From Pantoea sp. AS-PWVM4 (GTDB lineage Bacteria > Pseudomonadota > Gammaproteobacteria > Enterobacterales > Enterobacteriaceae), in contig NZ_ASZC01000016.1 in the NCBI RefSeq assembly GCF_000468095.1, forward strand, positions 1 through 64,000: DNA of 64,000 bases. The letters are read 5' to 3'. Of this stretch, positions 1 through 10,634 are shown in pieces (within the stretch, counting starts at the first letter, position 1; each line of letters begins with the position of its first letter). The notes beneath the pieces are model-generated. The model was given only the letters and a program-made list of their open reading frames with translations, was not told the origin of the DNA and did no database searches. The translations under genes and the position numbers were made by a program.

Positions 1-3
1 CGG

Positions 4-78
4 CCCTCTCCTGCTTGCGGGAGGAGGCAGATGGGTGTTCTTGCTCGATCCGTCCCCTCTCCCGCTTGCGGGAGAGGG
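4..78. repeat. Two GC-rich palindromic repeat units beside the DUF559 gene
   Basis: Two near-identical palindromes lie at 4-27 and 55-78. The second is perfect: arms CCCTCTCCCGC and GCGGGAGAGGG around TT. It runs on into a GGGTTAGGGTGAGGG tail. The look is that of a dispersed extragenic palindrome. The stop codon of the neighbouring reverse-strand gene (TAA at 81-79) lies inside the tail, so the repeat and the gene end are physically joined. Confidence 0.7.
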
Positions 79-432
79 TTAGGGTGAGGGTGACCAATTA
101 AGTTGCCGATAAATCTCCTCCACCACCGCATCTAATTCGCAAAACACCTGATTATTCCAGAAGCGAATCACCCGCCATCCGCAACGATGCAAATAGGCTG
201 TCCTGACTTCATCGTAGTGCAACGTCGATTGTTCAGCGTGCTGACCACCATCAAGCTCGATAACCAGTAAACGCTCGATACAGGCAAAGTCGACAATGTA
301 ACGTCCGATTGCGTATTGCCGACGGAATTTTACCCCGCATAAATTCCGGTCACGCAAAAAACGCCATAACCGAAGTTCCGCCTCAGTCATATTCTTGCGA
401 AGCTCACGTCGCAGCAGAATCGCTCTTTTCAT
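79..432 (-). CDS. DUF559 / Vsr-like endonuclease-domain protein
   Basis: The product is 117 residues, the full length of a stand-alone DUF559 domain. This family has a restriction-endonuclease-like fold related to very-short-patch repair nucleases. Visible family features are the N-terminal TEAELRLWRFLRDR segment, KFRRQYAIGRYIVDFAC and LLVIELDGGQHAE, which carry the acidic and glutamine positions expected of a PD-(D/E)XK-type site, and a C-terminal WRVIRFWNNQV strand. I chose the ATG at 432 because AGGAGG lies five bases upstream of it; a GTG two codons earlier would overlap that Shine-Dalgarno. The stop codon falls in the palindromic repeat at 55-90. Biological role is unknown, and nuclease activity is inferred only from the fold. 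Confidence 0.75.
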   Translation of the reverse strand: MKRAILLRRELRKNMTEAELRLWRFLRDRNLCGVKFRRQYAIGRYIVDFACIERLLVIELDGGQHAEQSTLHYDEVRTAYLHRCGWRVIRFWNNQVFCELDAVVEEIYRQLNWSPSP

Positions 433-583
433 TCTCACCTCCTTATGAACGCCGCCAGACTATGCTTTTTTACCGGGCCTGTCTGGAAATGCCGCCAAAC
501 CCGGAATCTGTCTCGCAATGTGATCTCTGGCACGCTATGCGCTTAATGCGTATGATGAAGTCCTGAGAAAACAGGAGCCTGTC

Positions 584-976
584 ATGCCCACCGTGCTGTC
601 TGTCTGCTGGCGCTATTTACGTGCCTTTGTCATTATTTACGCTGCTCTTTATGCCGGAATCGGCATTGCCGCCCTTCTCCCGATCACCATTCCCGGTAGC
701 ATCATCGGTATGTTGCTGTTGTTTGCCTTGCTGGCACTGCAAATTCTGCCGGTTGATTGGGTCAAGCCTGGCTGCCACTTGATGATCCGCTACATGGCGT
801 TGCTGTTTGTGCCGATCAGTGTTGGCGTGATGGGCTATACCGACATCCTCACCGCCCAATTCGGTCCGATTGTAGTTTCCTGCCTGGTCAGTACTTTCCT
901 GGTGTTGGTGGTGGTGAGTCTGAGCGCTGAACGGATGCAACGGCCAAAAGTGATGAAGGAGTCGAACGATGAGTGA
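584..976 (+). CDS. yohJ: YohJ, CidA/LrgA-family membrane protein
   Basis: A 130-residue hydrophobic protein with about four membrane segments, matching E. coli YohJ in length and sequence (for example [17 protein letters not shown]). CidA/LrgA proteins are small holin-like inner-membrane proteins tied to murein hydrolase control or small-metabolite export. Its stop overlaps the start of yohK by eight bases, so the two are translationally coupled, which fits the LrgA-LrgB pairing. A Shine-Dalgarno (CAGGAG) precedes the ATG. The gap upstream (433-583) probably holds the promoter; I see no convincing operator in it. Confidence 0.92.
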   Translation: MPTVLSVCWRYLRAFVIIYAALYAGIGIAALLPITIPGSIIGMLLLFALLALQILPVDWVKPGCHLMIRYMALLFVPISVGVMGYTDILTAQFGPIVVSCLVSTFLVLVVVSLSAERMQRPKVMKESNDE

Positions 977-1661
977 CATCTGGTGGTCATTACCCCTCAC
1001 CCTCGCCGCTTATTTCCTGGCACGCAAGCTGGCCGCGAAAATCAATATCTCCATCATTAATCCGCTGCTGGTGGCGATGGCGATTGTGATTCCAATTTTG
1101 TTGCTCACCCATATGCCTTATGCGCGTTACTTCGCGGGCAGTGCACTGCTGAATCAATTATTACAACCTGCCGTGGTTGCACTGGCGCTGCCGTTGTATG
1201 AGCAGATGCATCAAATCCGCGCGCGCTGGAAAACCATTATCAGCGTCTGTTTTATTGGCAGCCTGACCGCCATGATTTCCGGCACCGCCATTGCGTTATG
1301 GCTGGGAGCGACCCCGGAGATCGCCGCCACCATTATGCCGAAATCCGTCACCACGCCGATCGCGATGGCCGTGTCCGGCTCGCTGCATGGTATTCCCGCC
1401 ATCAGCGCCATCTGCGTGCTGATTGCTGGGGTGCTGGGTGCCGTGTTTGGCCATATGCTGCTGAATCTGTTACAGGTAAAAAGCAAAGCATCGCGGGGAT
1501 TAGCCATTGGCAATGCTTCGCATGCGTTGGGTACTGCGCGAGCGGCGGAAATTGATTATCAGGAAGGGGCATTCAGTTCTCTGGCGTTGGTGATTTGCGG
1601 CATTATTACGTCGTTACTGGCACCGTTTCTCTACCCGGTCCTGATGCACTGGCTGGGATGA
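969..1661 (+). CDS. yohK: YohK, LrgB/CidB-family membrane protein
   Basis: A 230-residue protein of the LrgB family with about six or seven membrane segments; it includes the characteristic stretch [16 protein letters not shown] and the C-terminal [12 protein letters not shown] motif. It is the normal partner of YohJ, and the start codon lies inside the yohJ stop region (ATGAGTGA). Length agrees with E. coli YohK (231). Function is inferred from the family: holin-like or metabolite (pyruvate/glycolate-type) transport. Nothing odd is seen. Confidence 0.92.
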   Translation: MSDIWWSLPLTLAAYFLARKLAAKINISIINPLLVAMAIVIPILLLTHMPYARYFAGSALLNQLLQPAVVALALPLYEQMHQIRARWKTIISVCFIGSLTAMISGTAIALWLGATPEIAATIMPKSVTTPIAMAVSGSLHGIPAISAICVLIAGVLGAVFGHMLLNLLQVKSKASRGLAIGNASHALGTARAAEIDYQEGAFSSLALVICGIITSLLAPFLYPVLMHWLG

Positions 1662-1780
1662 AACTTGCGAGAGATCTCTCAAAGTTGAAACGCGCAAATC
1701 GTCTTACATTGTCAGAGAGATATAGATCACATATAAACCTTCTGGCGGCGTGCCGCCGCTGACGAGGTAACGAGGCCATC

Positions 1781-2680
1781 ATGCATCCAAGATTCACTTC
1801 CGCTTTCTCTGCCCTGCCGCTCAGACTGCAACAGGCGCTGCAACCCTTGCTGGACGCGGCCGATTTTCATGGCGTGCTGCATGCCAATGAAGTGACACAG
1901 CTACAGCAGGCTACCGGTCTGGATGCAGATGCCCTCGCTCTCGCGCTGTTGCCATTGGCGGCATCCTGCGCGATTGCTCCGGTGTCGAACTTTAACGTGG
2001 GCGCGATCGCGCGCGGCATCAGTGGCAACTGGTATTTTGGTGCCAATATGGAGTTCCGCAACGCCCCATTGCAGCAGACTGTACATGCCGAGCAAAGCGC
2101 TATCACCCATGCCTGGCTGCGTGGTGAAGCCCGGCTGGAAACCATCACCGTCAACTACACACCTTGCGGGCACTGCCGCCAGTTTATGAATGAACTGAAC
2201 AGTGGCACCGCAATTCGCGTCAGCCTGCCGGGACGGGCAATCCGCACCCTTGGCGATTATCTGCCCGATGCCTTTGGCCCGGCAGATTTGAATATTGCCG
2301 AACGTTTGCTCACCCCGGTTGATCATGGTTTTGCTTTGCAGGGCGATACACTGCAACAGGCCGCCATCGAAGCCGCCAATCAAAGCCATGCACCCTACAG
2401 TCAGAGCTACAGCGGCGTGGCGCTACGCAGCCGCAGCGGGCAGATTTTTACCGGACGCTACGCCGAAAATGCCGCGTTTAATCCCAGCCTGCCACCGCTA
2501 CAGGCAGCATTGATTCTGATGAATATGCATAACGAAGCCCTGGATGGCATTCAGCAGGCGGTACTGGCGGAGTGTCAGACGGCAACCCTCAGCCAGCGAG
2601 ATGCCACGCGTGCGACACTTGCGGCGCTGGGTTGTCATGCGTTTGCAACAGAAACCTTGTCAGCCATCGCAGTTAAGTGA
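1781..2680 (+). CDS. cdd: Cytidine deaminase
   Basis: Deaminates cytidine and deoxycytidine to uridine and deoxyuridine in pyrimidine salvage; cytosolic and zinc-dependent. The product has 299 residues (E. coli 294), with two deaminase-fold domains. The active site is intact: HAEQS with His102 and catalytic Glu104, and PCGHC with zinc ligands Cys129 and Cys132, at the same numbering as E. coli. The C-terminal domain is the catalytically silent copy found in the enterobacterial dimeric enzyme. It follows yohK by 119 bases. The gap holds a GC-rich hairpin (GGCGGC GT GCCGCC at about 1744) shortly before the start, and a TCACA half-site whose partner half is poor, so CRP control is not asserted. 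Confidence 0.97.
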   Translation: MHPRFTSAFSALPLRLQQALQPLLDAADFHGVLHANEVTQLQQATGLDADALALALLPLAASCAIAPVSNFNVGAIARGISGNWYFGANMEFRNAPLQQTVHAEQSAITHAWLRGEARLETITVNYTPCGHCRQFMNELNSGTAIRVSLPGRAIRTLGDYLPDAFGPADLNIAERLLTPVDHGFALQGDTLQQAAIEAANQSHAPYSQSYSGVALRSRSGQIFTGRYAENAAFNPSLPPLQAALILMNMHNEALDGIQQAVLAECQTATLSQRDATRATLAALGCHAFATETLSAIAVK

Positions 2681-2837
2681 TCCTTTTACCGCTTTTGTGA
2701 CCTTTTATTAACAAAAGCTGTACATCCGCAGGAAATTTCATAGGATCGGGCGCCAGAAATCACTTCACAATAAGAAAGGCTGGCGTTACCTTTCCCGGCG
2801 ACACGCCAGAAAACACTGCAACCGGAGCAAACATTGC

Positions 2838-4535
2838 ATGGAACTCGAGTACGAAAGTAAACGTCCGCTGTATATTCCTTACGCGGGTCCGATCCTGCTG
2901 GAATTTCCGCTGTTGAACAAAGGCAGCGCCTTCTCTCTCGAAGAACGTAATGAATTCAATCTTAATGGCCTGCTGCCCGAAGCGGTTGAAACCATTGAAG
3001 AACAGGCAGAGCGTGCCTGGCGTCAATTCCAGGATTTTAAGAACAATAACGACAAGCACGTCTATCTGCGTAATATCCAGGACACCAACGAAACCCTGTT
3101 CTACCGACTGCTGGACAATCATCTGGAAGAGATGATGCCAATCATCTACACCCCGACGGTCGGTGCCGCCTGTGAACACTTCTCCGAGATTTATCGTCGC
3201 GCACGCGGTGTGTTTATTTCCTATAACAATCGCGACCGCATCGAAGACATGCTGCAAAACGCCACCAAACAGAACGTGAAGGTGATTGTGGTCACGGATG
3301 GTGAACGTATTCTCGGCCTCGGTGACCTCGGCATCGGCGGCATGGGGATCCCGATTGGTAAACTTTCGCTGTATACCGCCTGTGGTGGCATCAGTCCGGC
3401 GTATACCCTGCCGGTAGTGCTGGATGTGGGTACCAATAACCAGCAATTGCTGAATGACCCGCTGTACATGGGCTGGCGTCATCCGCGTATTTCTGGCGAA
3501 GAGTACGAAGCCTTCGTTAATGATTTTATCCAGGCCGTTAAACGCCGCTGGCCGAAAGTTCTGCTGCAATTTGAAGACTTCGCCCAGAAAAACGCCATGC
3601 CGCTGCTGGAACGTTATCGTGATGAAATCTGCTGCTTCAACGATGATATTCAGGGCACCGCCGCGGTGACCGTGGGTACGTTGATCGCCGCCAGCCGTGC
3701 CGCAGGCAGCCGCCTGTGCGAACAAAAAGTGGTGTTCCTGGGTGCCGGTTCTGCTGGCTGTGGTATCGCCGAACAGATTATCGCGCAAATGAAGTCGGAA
3801 GGTCTGAGCGATGATGAAGCACGCTCTCGTGTCCTGATGGTGGATCGCTTTGGTCTGCTGACCGACAAATTGCCAAATCTGCTCGATTTCCAGAGCCGTC
3901 TGGTGCAGAAGAGCGACAATCTGAAGGGCTGGGATATCACCAGTGATTCGATCTCTCTGCTGGATGTGGTACGCAACGCCAAACCGGATATCCTGATTGG
4001 TGTTTCCGGACAGCCAGGTCTGTTCACCGAAGAGATCATTCGTGAGATGAACAAGCACTGCAAACGCCCGATTGTGATGCCGTTGTCCAATCCGACCTCG
4101 CGCGTTGAAGCAACCCCGGCAGATATTATCGCCTGGACTGACGGAGCCGCACTGGTGGCAACTGGCAGTCCGTTTGCACCGGTGAACTGGAAAGGTAAAA
4201 CTTATCCGATTGCCCAGTGCAACAACTCCTATATCTTCCCCGGTATCGGTCTGGGTGTGATTGCCGCTGGTGCTTCGCGCGTCACCGATTCGATGCTGAT
4301 GACCGCCAGCCGCGCTTTGGCTGATTGTTCACCGCTGGTAAATGATGGTGAAGGTCCGGTGCTGCCGGAGATCAAGGATATCCAGGGCGTATCGAAAGTG
4401 ATTGCGATGGAAGTGGGCAAAGCCGCGCAACTGGCAGGTGTCGCGGTGGTGACCTCAGAAGATGTCCTGTCACAAGCCGTCAATAATAACTTCTGGCTGC
4501 CGCAGTACCGTCACTATCGTCGTACTTCAATCTGA
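2838..4535 (+). CDS. maeA: NAD-dependent malic enzyme
   Basis: Oxidative decarboxylation of malate to pyruvate, giving NADH; links the TCA cycle to pyruvate. The protein has 565 residues, exactly the length of E. coli MaeA (SfcA), and aligns throughout. Visible are the N-terminal malic domain with [14 protein letters not shown] (catalytic Tyr near 104) and [21 protein letters not shown] (Lys175), the metal site around FEDFAQKNA and FNDDIQGTA, and a Rossmann motif [13 protein letters not shown]. The C-terminal YRRTSI matches E. coli. The gene sits between cdd and sanA, which are close neighbours in E. coli, so its position is specific to this lineage. Confidence 0.97.
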   Translation: MELEYESKRPLYIPYAGPILLEFPLLNKGSAFSLEERNEFNLNGLLPEAVETIEEQAERAWRQFQDFKNNNDKHVYLRNIQDTNETLFYRLLDNHLEEMMPIIYTPTVGAACEHFSEIYRRARGVFISYNNRDRIEDMLQNATKQNVKVIVVTDGERILGLGDLGIGGMGIPIGKLSLYTACGGISPAYTLPVVLDVGTNNQQLLNDPLYMGWRHPRISGEEYEAFVNDFIQAVKRRWPKVLLQFEDFAQKNAMPLLERYRDEICCFNDDIQGTAAVTVGTLIAASRAAGSRLCEQKVVFLGAGSAGCGIAEQIIAQMKSEGLSDDEARSRVLMVDRFGLLTDKLPNLLDFQSRLVQKSDNLKGWDITSDSISLLDVVRNAKPDILIGVSGQPGLFTEEIIREMNKHCKRPIVMPLSNPTSRVEATPADIIAWTDGAALVATGSPFAPVNWKGKTYPIAQCNNSYIFPGIGLGVIAAGASRVTDSMLMTASRALADCSPLVNDGEGPVLPEIKDIQGVSKVIAMEVGKAAQLAGVAVVTSEDVLSQAVNNNFWLPQYRHYRRTSI

Positions 4536-4547
4536 TGCTGTTCCCAT

Positions 4548-4603
4548 GCCGGGCTGTGACACAGGCCCGGCAGTGCTTAAAAAAACGCCAGCCGACTGGC
4601 GTT
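4548..4603 (+). terminator. Two hairpins downstream of maeA
   Basis: The first hairpin has arms GCCGGGC (4548-4554) and GCCCGGC (4565-4571). The second has AACGCCAG (4584-4591) and CTGGCGTT (4596-4603), preceded by seven A. Neither has a strong T-tract on the + strand, so termination after maeA is likely but not textbook. Confidence 0.45.
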
Positions 4604-4632
4604 AACTTGCTTCCCGCAGATGCCTAAAGTAG

Positions 4633-5394
<762 letters not shown>

Positions 5395-5404
5395 CCCGAT
5401 GCTG

Positions 5405-5477
5405 CGTAGCGGCGCGATTTATCGCGCAATGTCGTGCCGGTGGCCGTATAACCCGCGCGATAAATCGCGCCGCTACG
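5405..5477. repeat. Intergenic inverted repeat, copy 1 of 4
   Basis: Perfect 23-bp inverted arms at 5405-5427 and 5455-5477. Each arm begins or ends with CGTAGCGGC and contains the core GCGCGATTTATCGCGC, itself a hairpin (GCGCGAT/ATCGCGC). It lies between the convergent genes sanA and mglC. The same unit recurs at 16832, 31042 and 42799. Confidence 0.88.
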
Positions 5478-5487
5478 GGCATAACAA

Positions 5488-5510
5488 AAGGGCCGCTTAT
5501 AGCGGCCCTT
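5488..5510. terminator. Hairpin between sanA and mglC
   Basis: Stem AAGGGCCGC / GCGGCCCTT with a short TTATA loop. The minus-strand side is followed by TTTTGTT, which suits termination of mglBAC; the plus side has only TTGTTGTT. Probably serves both convergent transcripts. Confidence 0.7.
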
Positions 5511-5526
5511 GTTGTTAACGGTATGG

Positions 5527-6537
5527 TTATTTCTTGCGTGCGTATTTCAGTGAATCCAACGCCACGGCGAAGATAATGATGCCGCCCTTGATGATGTACT
5601 GCCAGTAAGGGTTAACACCGATATAGGTCAGACCGTAGTTAATAACGGTGAAGATGATCACACCGGTCACCACACCCGCTACCGTACCGACACCACCGGC
5701 GAAGGAGACGCCGCCGACCACACAGGCCGCGATCGCATCCAGTTCATACATAAAGCCGAGGTTGTTGGTAGCACTACCGATACGTCCCGCTTCCAGCATC
5801 CCACCGAAGGCATAGAACACGCCCGACAACGCATACACCAGAATCAGGTTCAACGGGACGTTTACGCCAGAGACTTTCGCCGCTTCCGGGTTACCACCGA
5901 TAGCGAAGATGTTTTTACCGAAACGCGTTTTGTTCCACAGAATCCACACGAACACGATAGCGATGATGGCGTAGAAGGTGATGTATGACAGTTTGAAATC
6001 GCCAAAGCGGAAGAAGCCCTGAGCAAACTTCGAGAAGCCCGCATCAAAACCAGCAATCGGCGATGCACCGACAAAGTCGTAATACAGCGAGTTAATACCG
6101 TAAACGATGATCATGGTGCCAAGGGTGGTGATGAACGGGGTCACTTTCAGGTAAGCAATGATGACACCGTTCACCAGGCCAATGATACCGCCAATCACAC
6201 ACACGGTGAGGATTACCAACGGAATCGGCACGGTATCGAGATGCGGGAACACCTTGTTGGCGTTATCCATCGCCTGCAACAGCGTTGCTGCCACCACCGC
6301 CGCCAGGCCAACCTGACGACCTGCCGACAAGTCAGTACCCTGGGTGACAATCAACCCGGCGACACCGAGTGCGATAATAATACGCACTGATGACTGGGTC
6401 AGAATATTACTCAGGTTCATTAAACTTAAAAATGTCGGATCCTGGAAAATAATAATAGCCAGCAGTACCAACAGGACAACGTAAATGCCGCCCTCTTTTA
6501 ACCAGGTTAGCGCATTCTTTTTAGTAGTCGCTTTCAT
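5527..6537 (-). CDS. mglC: Methyl-galactoside/galactose ABC transporter permease
   Basis: A 336-residue inner-membrane permease, the same length as E. coli MglC, with the multi-span pattern of the ribose/galactose (BPD_transp_2) family, including TQGTDLSAGRQVGLAAVVAA and the conserved GVFYAFGGMLEAGRIGSATNNLG segment. It dimerises to form the channel and works with MglA and MglB. It is the last gene of mglBAC, starting 18 bases after the mglA stop. Terminated by the hairpin at 5488-5510. Confidence 0.97.
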   Translation of the reverse strand: MKATTKKNALTWLKEGGIYVVLLVLLAIIIFQDPTFLSLMNLSNILTQSSVRIIIALGVAGLIVTQGTDLSAGRQVGLAAVVAATLLQAMDNANKVFPHLDTVPIPLVILTVCVIGGIIGLVNGVIIAYLKVTPFITTLGTMIIVYGINSLYYDFVGASPIAGFDAGFSKFAQGFFRFGDFKLSYITFYAIIAIVFVWILWNKTRFGKNIFAIGGNPEAAKVSGVNVPLNLILVYALSGVFYAFGGMLEAGRIGSATNNLGFMYELDAIAACVVGGVSFAGGVGTVAGVVTGVIIFTVINYGLTYIGVNPYWQYIIKGGIIIFAVALDSLKYARKK

Positions 6538-6555
6538 GTTAAAGCCCTTGCTTCA

Positions 6556-8076
6556 TTAAAGGTGTAATGACGCTAAACGCAGGATTTCATTCTGCGAGGT
6601 CGTTTTAGTATCAACAATGCCCGCTACCTGTCCATTACTCATCACCAGAATGCGATCGGTAATGCCCAACAGTTCTGGCATTTCAGAAGAGATAATAATG
6701 ATGCCCTTTTCTTTCTTCGCCAGCTCAGCAATCAACTGGTAAATTTCGAATTTTGCCCCAACATCAATACCACGAGTGGGTTCATCCAGCATCAGAATTT
6801 CCGGCTGAGTGAGCAACCAGCGGCCAATAATTACCTTTTGCTGGTTACCGCCAGAAAGCGATCCAATTTGTGTATGGTGCCCGGGCGTTTTCACCCGCAT
6901 CGCATCAATCACCCATTGGGTGTCGCTTTTCATGCGTTTATTGTCCAACAGCCCCATATTATTTTTATACTTTCTGATATTAGAAATAAGCGAGTTAAAT
7001 CCAATATCGAGGTAAGCATAAATACCGGTAGAACGACGTTCTTCCGTGACCAGAGCAAAACCGTGGTTAATGGCTTCGTTGGCGCTGTGATTATTAATCG
7101 CTTTACCGTGCAATTTGATGGTGCCGCCCGATTTTTCGCGAATACCAAACAGCGTTTCGACGATATCGGTACGTTTGGCCCCCACCAGCCCGGCAATACC
7201 CAGGATTTCACCTTTATGCAGATCAAACGAGATATCGCGGATCGACGGTTGGCGCAGCGACGTCAAATGACGCACTTCCAGAATCACTTCACCCGGCACG
7301 TTGATTTTGTCCGGGAAGCGCTGGTTAAGCGAACGCCCCACCATCATGGCGATGATCTTATCCATATCCAGCCCTTCCAGCGGCTGGGTGGCAATCCATT
7401 GTCCATCACGCAGAATGGTAATCTCATCGCATAACTGGAAAATTTCTTCCATCTTATGCGAGATATATACGATGCCGCAGCCACGATCTTTTAACTTACG
7501 GATAATAGTAAAAAGATGATTAACTTCTTTTTCCGTCAGCGATGAAGTGGGCTCATCCATAATGACGATTTTGGCGTCATAGGAGAAAGCCTTGGCAATT
7601 TCAATCATCTGCATTTGTGAAACAGAAAGATTGGCCACTTTATCGCGTGGGTCGATATCAATATCCAGTTCTTCAAAGATCGCCTTGGTATCGCGATACA
7701 TTTTATCCTGATCAACAAACACGCCTTTGCGCGGATAGCGGCCCAGCCACATGTTATCCATTACGCTGCGTTGCAGAACCAGGTTTAATTCCTGATGCAC
7801 CATCGACACGCCATTTTCCAGCGCCTCTTTGGAGCTTTTGTAATCAATTTCCTCACCCTGAAACAGGATGCTCCCCGTATCCTTTTTATAAATCCCAAAC
7901 AGACATTTTAATAATGTGGATTTCCCGGCACCGTTTTCACCCATTAATGCGTGAACTGAGTGAGGGCGCACTTTTAAATTCACATTATCTAAGGCTTTAA
8001 CCCCTGGAAATGATTTTGAGACATTCGTCATCTCCAGCAGATATTCACGCTGTGTGGTCGGATTATCACTGGCCAT
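6556..8076 (-). CDS. mglA: Methyl-galactoside/galactose ABC transporter, dual ATPase
   Basis: A 506-residue fusion of two ABC domains, as in E. coli MglA. The N-terminal domain has a full Walker A (GENGAGKST) and signature LSVSQMQ, and Walker [13 protein letters not shown]. The C-terminal domain has a degenerate Walker A (GLVGAKRTD), normal for this family, but an intact signature LSGGNQQK and Walker [13 protein letters not shown]. It powers uptake of galactose and methyl-beta-galactoside. It lies between mglB and mglC in one operon; a strong hairpin separates it from mglB. Confidence 0.97.
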   Translation of the reverse strand: MASDNPTTQREYLLEMTNVSKSFPGVKALDNVNLKVRPHSVHALMGENGAGKSTLLKCLFGIYKKDTGSILFQGEEIDYKSSKEALENGVSMVHQELNLVLQRSVMDNMWLGRYPRKGVFVDQDKMYRDTKAIFEELDIDIDPRDKVANLSVSQMQMIEIAKAFSYDAKIVIMDEPTSSLTEKEVNHLFTIIRKLKDRGCGIVYISHKMEEIFQLCDEITILRDGQWIATQPLEGLDMDKIIAMMVGRSLNQRFPDKINVPGEVILEVRHLTSLRQPSIRDISFDLHKGEILGIAGLVGAKRTDIVETLFGIREKSGGTIKLHGKAINNHSANEAINHGFALVTEERRSTGIYAYLDIGFNSLISNIRKYKNNMGLLDNKRMKSDTQWVIDAMRVKTPGHHTQIGSLSGGNQQKVIIGRWLLTQPEILMLDEPTRGIDVGAKFEIYQLIAELAKKEKGIIIISSEMPELLGITDRILVMSNGQVAGIVDTKTTSQNEILRLASLHL

Positions 8077-8116
8077 AATTTACCTGGCTAAAAAAAGCGT
8101 TGGTCAGATGCAATAA

Positions 8117-8137
8117 GGCGCGGCGAAACGCCGCGCC
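8117..8137. repeat. Stem-loop between mglB and mglA
   Basis: Nine-base perfect arms GGCGCGGCG and CGCCGCGCC around AAA, just after the mglB stop. In E. coli a REP element at this junction is known to protect the upstream transcript end and raise binding-protein levels over the membrane parts. The same role is inferred here from position. Confidence 0.7.
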
Positions 8138-8146
8138 CAGGACGGA

Positions 8147-9142
8147 TTACTTCACAAACTGGGACAGATTTTCTTTATCTACCGGTACATAAGGAACGCG
8201 GACGATCTTATCAACCATCTTGAAGTTGGTACCTTCAGTCGCTGGCTTGCCGTCAGCCAGGTTTTTCGCCATATCCAGCGTAGCTTTGGCCTGGTTTTCC
8301 GCATCGTTCAGCACCGTACCAGCCAGCGCGCCAGATTTGATCAGCGCCAGGGCTTCCGGCAGGGCGTCAACACCGAACACCGGGATAGAGGTCATGTTGT
8401 GTGCTTTCAGTGCTTCAACCGCACCCATTGCCATCGCATCGTTGTTGGCGATTACCACTTCGATTTTCTTAGAGTTAGGGCCAGACAACCAGGCGTCCAT
8501 CTTATCTTTCGCCTGTGCGGTGTCCCACATCGCGGTATCCATCGCTAACTGCTGGGTTTTGATACCGTCTTTGTTCAGGGTATCAATAACGTATTTGGTA
8601 CGGGCTTCCGCATCCGGGTGGCCCGGTTCGCCTTTCAGCAGCACAAACTGGATTTCGCCATCTTTGTTCAGATCCCACGCCGGAGTCGCTTTCCAGTGTT
8701 TCTCAATCAGTTTGCCCTGGATAACGCCAGACTCTTTGGAGTCAGTACCCACGTAGTAGGCTTTGTCATAGCTGGCCAGCACTTTCGCGTTCGGTTCTTT
8801 GTTGAAGAACACCACCGGCACATCATTCGCTTTGGCTTTATCAATCACCACCGCCGCTGCCGCCGGGTCTACCAGGTTGATCGCCAGAGCTTTCACGCCT
8901 TTGGCCATCAGCACGTCAATCTGGTCGTTCTGTTTTGACTGGTCATTCTGCGAGTCATTCATCAGCAGCTGCACGCCGCCCACTTTCTTCGCTTCACTCT
9001 CAATGTCCTTACGCACCATGGACATAAAGTTGTCGTCATATTTGTAAATGGTCACGCCAATACGGGTATCGGCGGCGTGAGCAGTTGCACCAAACATCAT
9101 GCTGGCAACCAGTGCTGTGAGCGTGAAAACCTTCTTATTCAT
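8147..9142 (-). CDS. mglB: Galactose/glucose-binding periplasmic protein
   Basis: A 331-residue periplasmic receptor for galactose, glucose and methyl-galactoside, feeding MglAC and, in motile relatives, the Trg chemoreceptor. The signal peptide is clear ([18 protein letters not shown], cleavage after AHA near residue 23). The calcium loop DLNKDGEIQ and the sugar-contacting aromatic and acidic residues of the family are present. The ATG is preceded by GGAGATACC. It is the first gene of mglBAC, under the CRP/Gal-controlled promoter at about 9385-9452. Confidence 0.97.
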   Translation of the reverse strand: MNKKVFTLTALVASMMFGATAHAADTRIGVTIYKYDDNFMSMVRKDIESEAKKVGGVQLLMNDSQNDQSKQNDQIDVLMAKGVKALAINLVDPAAAAVVIDKAKANDVPVVFFNKEPNAKVLASYDKAYYVGTDSKESGVIQGKLIEKHWKATPAWDLNKDGEIQFVLLKGEPGHPDAEARTKYVIDTLNKDGIKTQQLAMDTAMWDTAQAKDKMDAWLSGPNSKKIEVVIANNDAMAMGAVEALKAHNMTSIPVFGVDALPEALALIKSGALAGTVLNDAENQAKATLDMAKNLADGKPATEGTNFKMVDKIVRVPYVPVDKENLSQFVK

Positions 9143-9384
9143 GGTATCTCCGGTTTTTTTATGCAGGGTATTTCATCGCGCCGTGCTGCTCTGCGGCAGA
9201 CAACGCAGTCGGTTGAAACTCTCTGATGGGTGGTTGCATAACGCTTAAGCCGAACCCCATCGTTTTCTTGACTTCCCTGTGCGTAACCGCTTCCTGAAGA
9301 ATGTTGTGAACCATTTCAATCGGCTGCTGAAACCATACCGGGGAAGGAAAACCCGGCGTTACATAATGTTTCAGTCCGGTAAGA

Positions 9385-9434
9385 CGCTGCCATCATAGTG
9401 AGCGCCATGTTAATTAACTGTGAATACAATCACA
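9385..9434 (-). promoter_or_regulatory. mglBAC promoter with class II CRP site
   Basis: A perfect CRP core TGTGA-N6-TCACA lies at 9419-9434, centred at 9426.5. On the reverse strand a TATGAT -10 lies at 9397-9392, which puts the start near 9385 and CRP at about -41.5, the class II position. The whole 304-base gap 9143-9446 contains this promoter and an untranslated leader of about 240 bases; I see no gene in the leader. Confidence 0.8.
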
Positions 9435-9436
9435 GA

Positions 9437-9452
9437 TTGAAAACGGTTACAC
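9437..9452. promoter_or_regulatory. Gal operator at mgl, overlapping the galS 3' end
   Basis: TTGAAAACGGTTACAC fits the GalR/GalS consensus (GTGTAANCGNTTNCAC) in its right half and centre. It sits just upstream of the CRP site and includes the last six bases of galS. Repression of mglBAC by GalS through this site is inferred. Confidence 0.7.
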
Positions 9453-10487
9453 TGCCCCATCGCCTGAATTAGTGACGGACTCCACATTTTGCCGCTGGGC
9501 CACGGAGTGGCGACGCACCAGCGTTGGCATAAAGCAATGCGTGGCATTGTGATCAAGTTCGCCAGCCGCCCCTTTCAGCGCCAGTTCGGTAGCCAGTTTT
9601 GCCATTGAAACAATGGGATAGCGCACCGTGGTCAGTTGCGGATCGGTATAACGCGAGATAGGAATGTCATCGAAACCGATGACGGAGAAATGTTGTGGCA
9701 CCTGAATGCCGTTATCCTTCAGCGCGGTGAGCGCGCCTGCGGCCATGCCGTCGTTATAGGAAAAGACGGCGGTTAAATGTTGGTTACGTCCCAATAACTC
9801 CACCATCGCCGCTTCACCGCCTTGCATATCGGGTTCAGCCTGGGCGATCCAACTCTCTGGCGGGCGTATTCCCTGCTCTGCCAGCGCCTGCAACCACCCC
9901 TCACGGCGCTGCGCGACGTCCTCAATCGGATGGCTGGAGCTGAGAAAACCAATGCGTTGATGGCCCTGCTGTAACAACATGCGCGTGGCAACCAGCGCAC
10001 CGGTGACATTATCCAGACAGACGCAACGGTCCTCATAGCCTGGAATAGTACGATTAATCAGTACCATACCCGGAACCTGTTCGAGGAATTGCGCCAGCTC
10101 GGCGTCTGAAAGCGTTTTCGCGTGCACCACCAGCGCGTTGCAACGCTGACGGATCAATACCTCAATCGCGTGGCGTTCTTTCTCTTCCTGATGCCAGGAA
10201 TTGCTGATCAGCACATGTTTATGCATACGCTGAGCGACGGTATCAACCGATTTCACCAACGCACCAAAAAAGGGGTCAGACACGTCCATCACCACGACAC
10301 CAATGGTATCGCTGACCTGGGTTGCCAGCGCCTGAGCATTGGCGTTGGGGCGATATCCCAAGGTTTCCACCGCCTGTAGCACGGCGTCGCGGGTATCTGG
10401 CGTAACGGCACTGCTGTTATTGAGCACTCGCGAGACGGTGGCTACCGACACACCGGCCTGACGGGCGACATCACGAATCGTTATCAT
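9447..10487 (-). CDS. galS: GalS, LacI-family repressor of the mgl regulon
   Basis: A 346-residue LacI-family protein, the length of E. coli GalS. The N-terminal helix-turn-helix and hinge (residues about 2-60) read [20 protein letters not shown] and end with the hinge helix [11 protein letters not shown]; a periplasmic-binding-protein-like sugar domain follows. It is assigned GalS rather than GalR by its place directly upstream of mglBAC, as in E. coli. A Gal operator and CRP site lie before the gene (10564-10598), suggesting autoregulation and catabolite control. Confidence 0.95.
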   Translation of the reverse strand: MITIRDVARQAGVSVATVSRVLNNSSAVTPDTRDAVLQAVETLGYRPNANAQALATQVSDTIGVVVMDVSDPFFGALVKSVDTVAQRMHKHVLISNSWHQEEKERHAIEVLIRQRCNALVVHAKTLSDAELAQFLEQVPGMVLINRTIPGYEDRCVCLDNVTGALVATRMLLQQGHQRIGFLSSSHPIEDVAQRREGWLQALAEQGIRPPESWIAQAEPDMQGGEAAMVELLGRNQHLTAVFSYNDGMAAGALTALKDNGIQVPQHFSVIGFDDIPISRYTDPQLTTVRYPIVSMAKLATELALKGAAGELDHNATHCFMPTLVRRHSVAQRQNVESVTNSGDGAV

Positions 10488-10563
10488 GCAGCTGTTCCAC
10501 AGAGGAGAAAATGCGCCTGGCGCGCGTAACGGCGCTATTCTGTCAGGGCATTTGTGGGCACAG

Positions 10564-10598
10564 CGTGAATTACGTCACACGGATGAAAACGGTTACAT
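10564..10598 (-). promoter_or_regulatory. CRP and Gal operator sites upstream of galS
   Basis: A CRP-like site CGTGA-ATTACG-TCACA (10564-10579) is followed four bases on by ATGAAAACGGTTACAT (10583-10598), whose core matches the mgl operator at 9437. The pairing of CRP and Gal sites mirrors the mgl promoter and indicates autoregulation of galS. Confidence 0.72.
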
Positions 10599-10634
10599 AC
10601 AATTCTGCAACCTTTGTGATGGCCGTCATTATCT

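Noticed and set aside
1710..1735. Possible CRP site upstream of cdd
   Set aside because: Only the TCACA half is good; the facing half AGAGA matches two of five bases, so no call was made despite CRP control of cdd in E. coli.
2760..4058. Long reverse-strand open frame (432 codons) opposite maeA
   Set aside because: It is antisense to a full-length, highly conserved malic enzyme; the translation has no recognisable domain and arises from codon bias of maeA.
10488..10634. Short forward open frames in the galS-yeiB gap
   Set aside because: They run through the CRP and Gal operator sites and into yeiB antisense; no homology or ribosome site.
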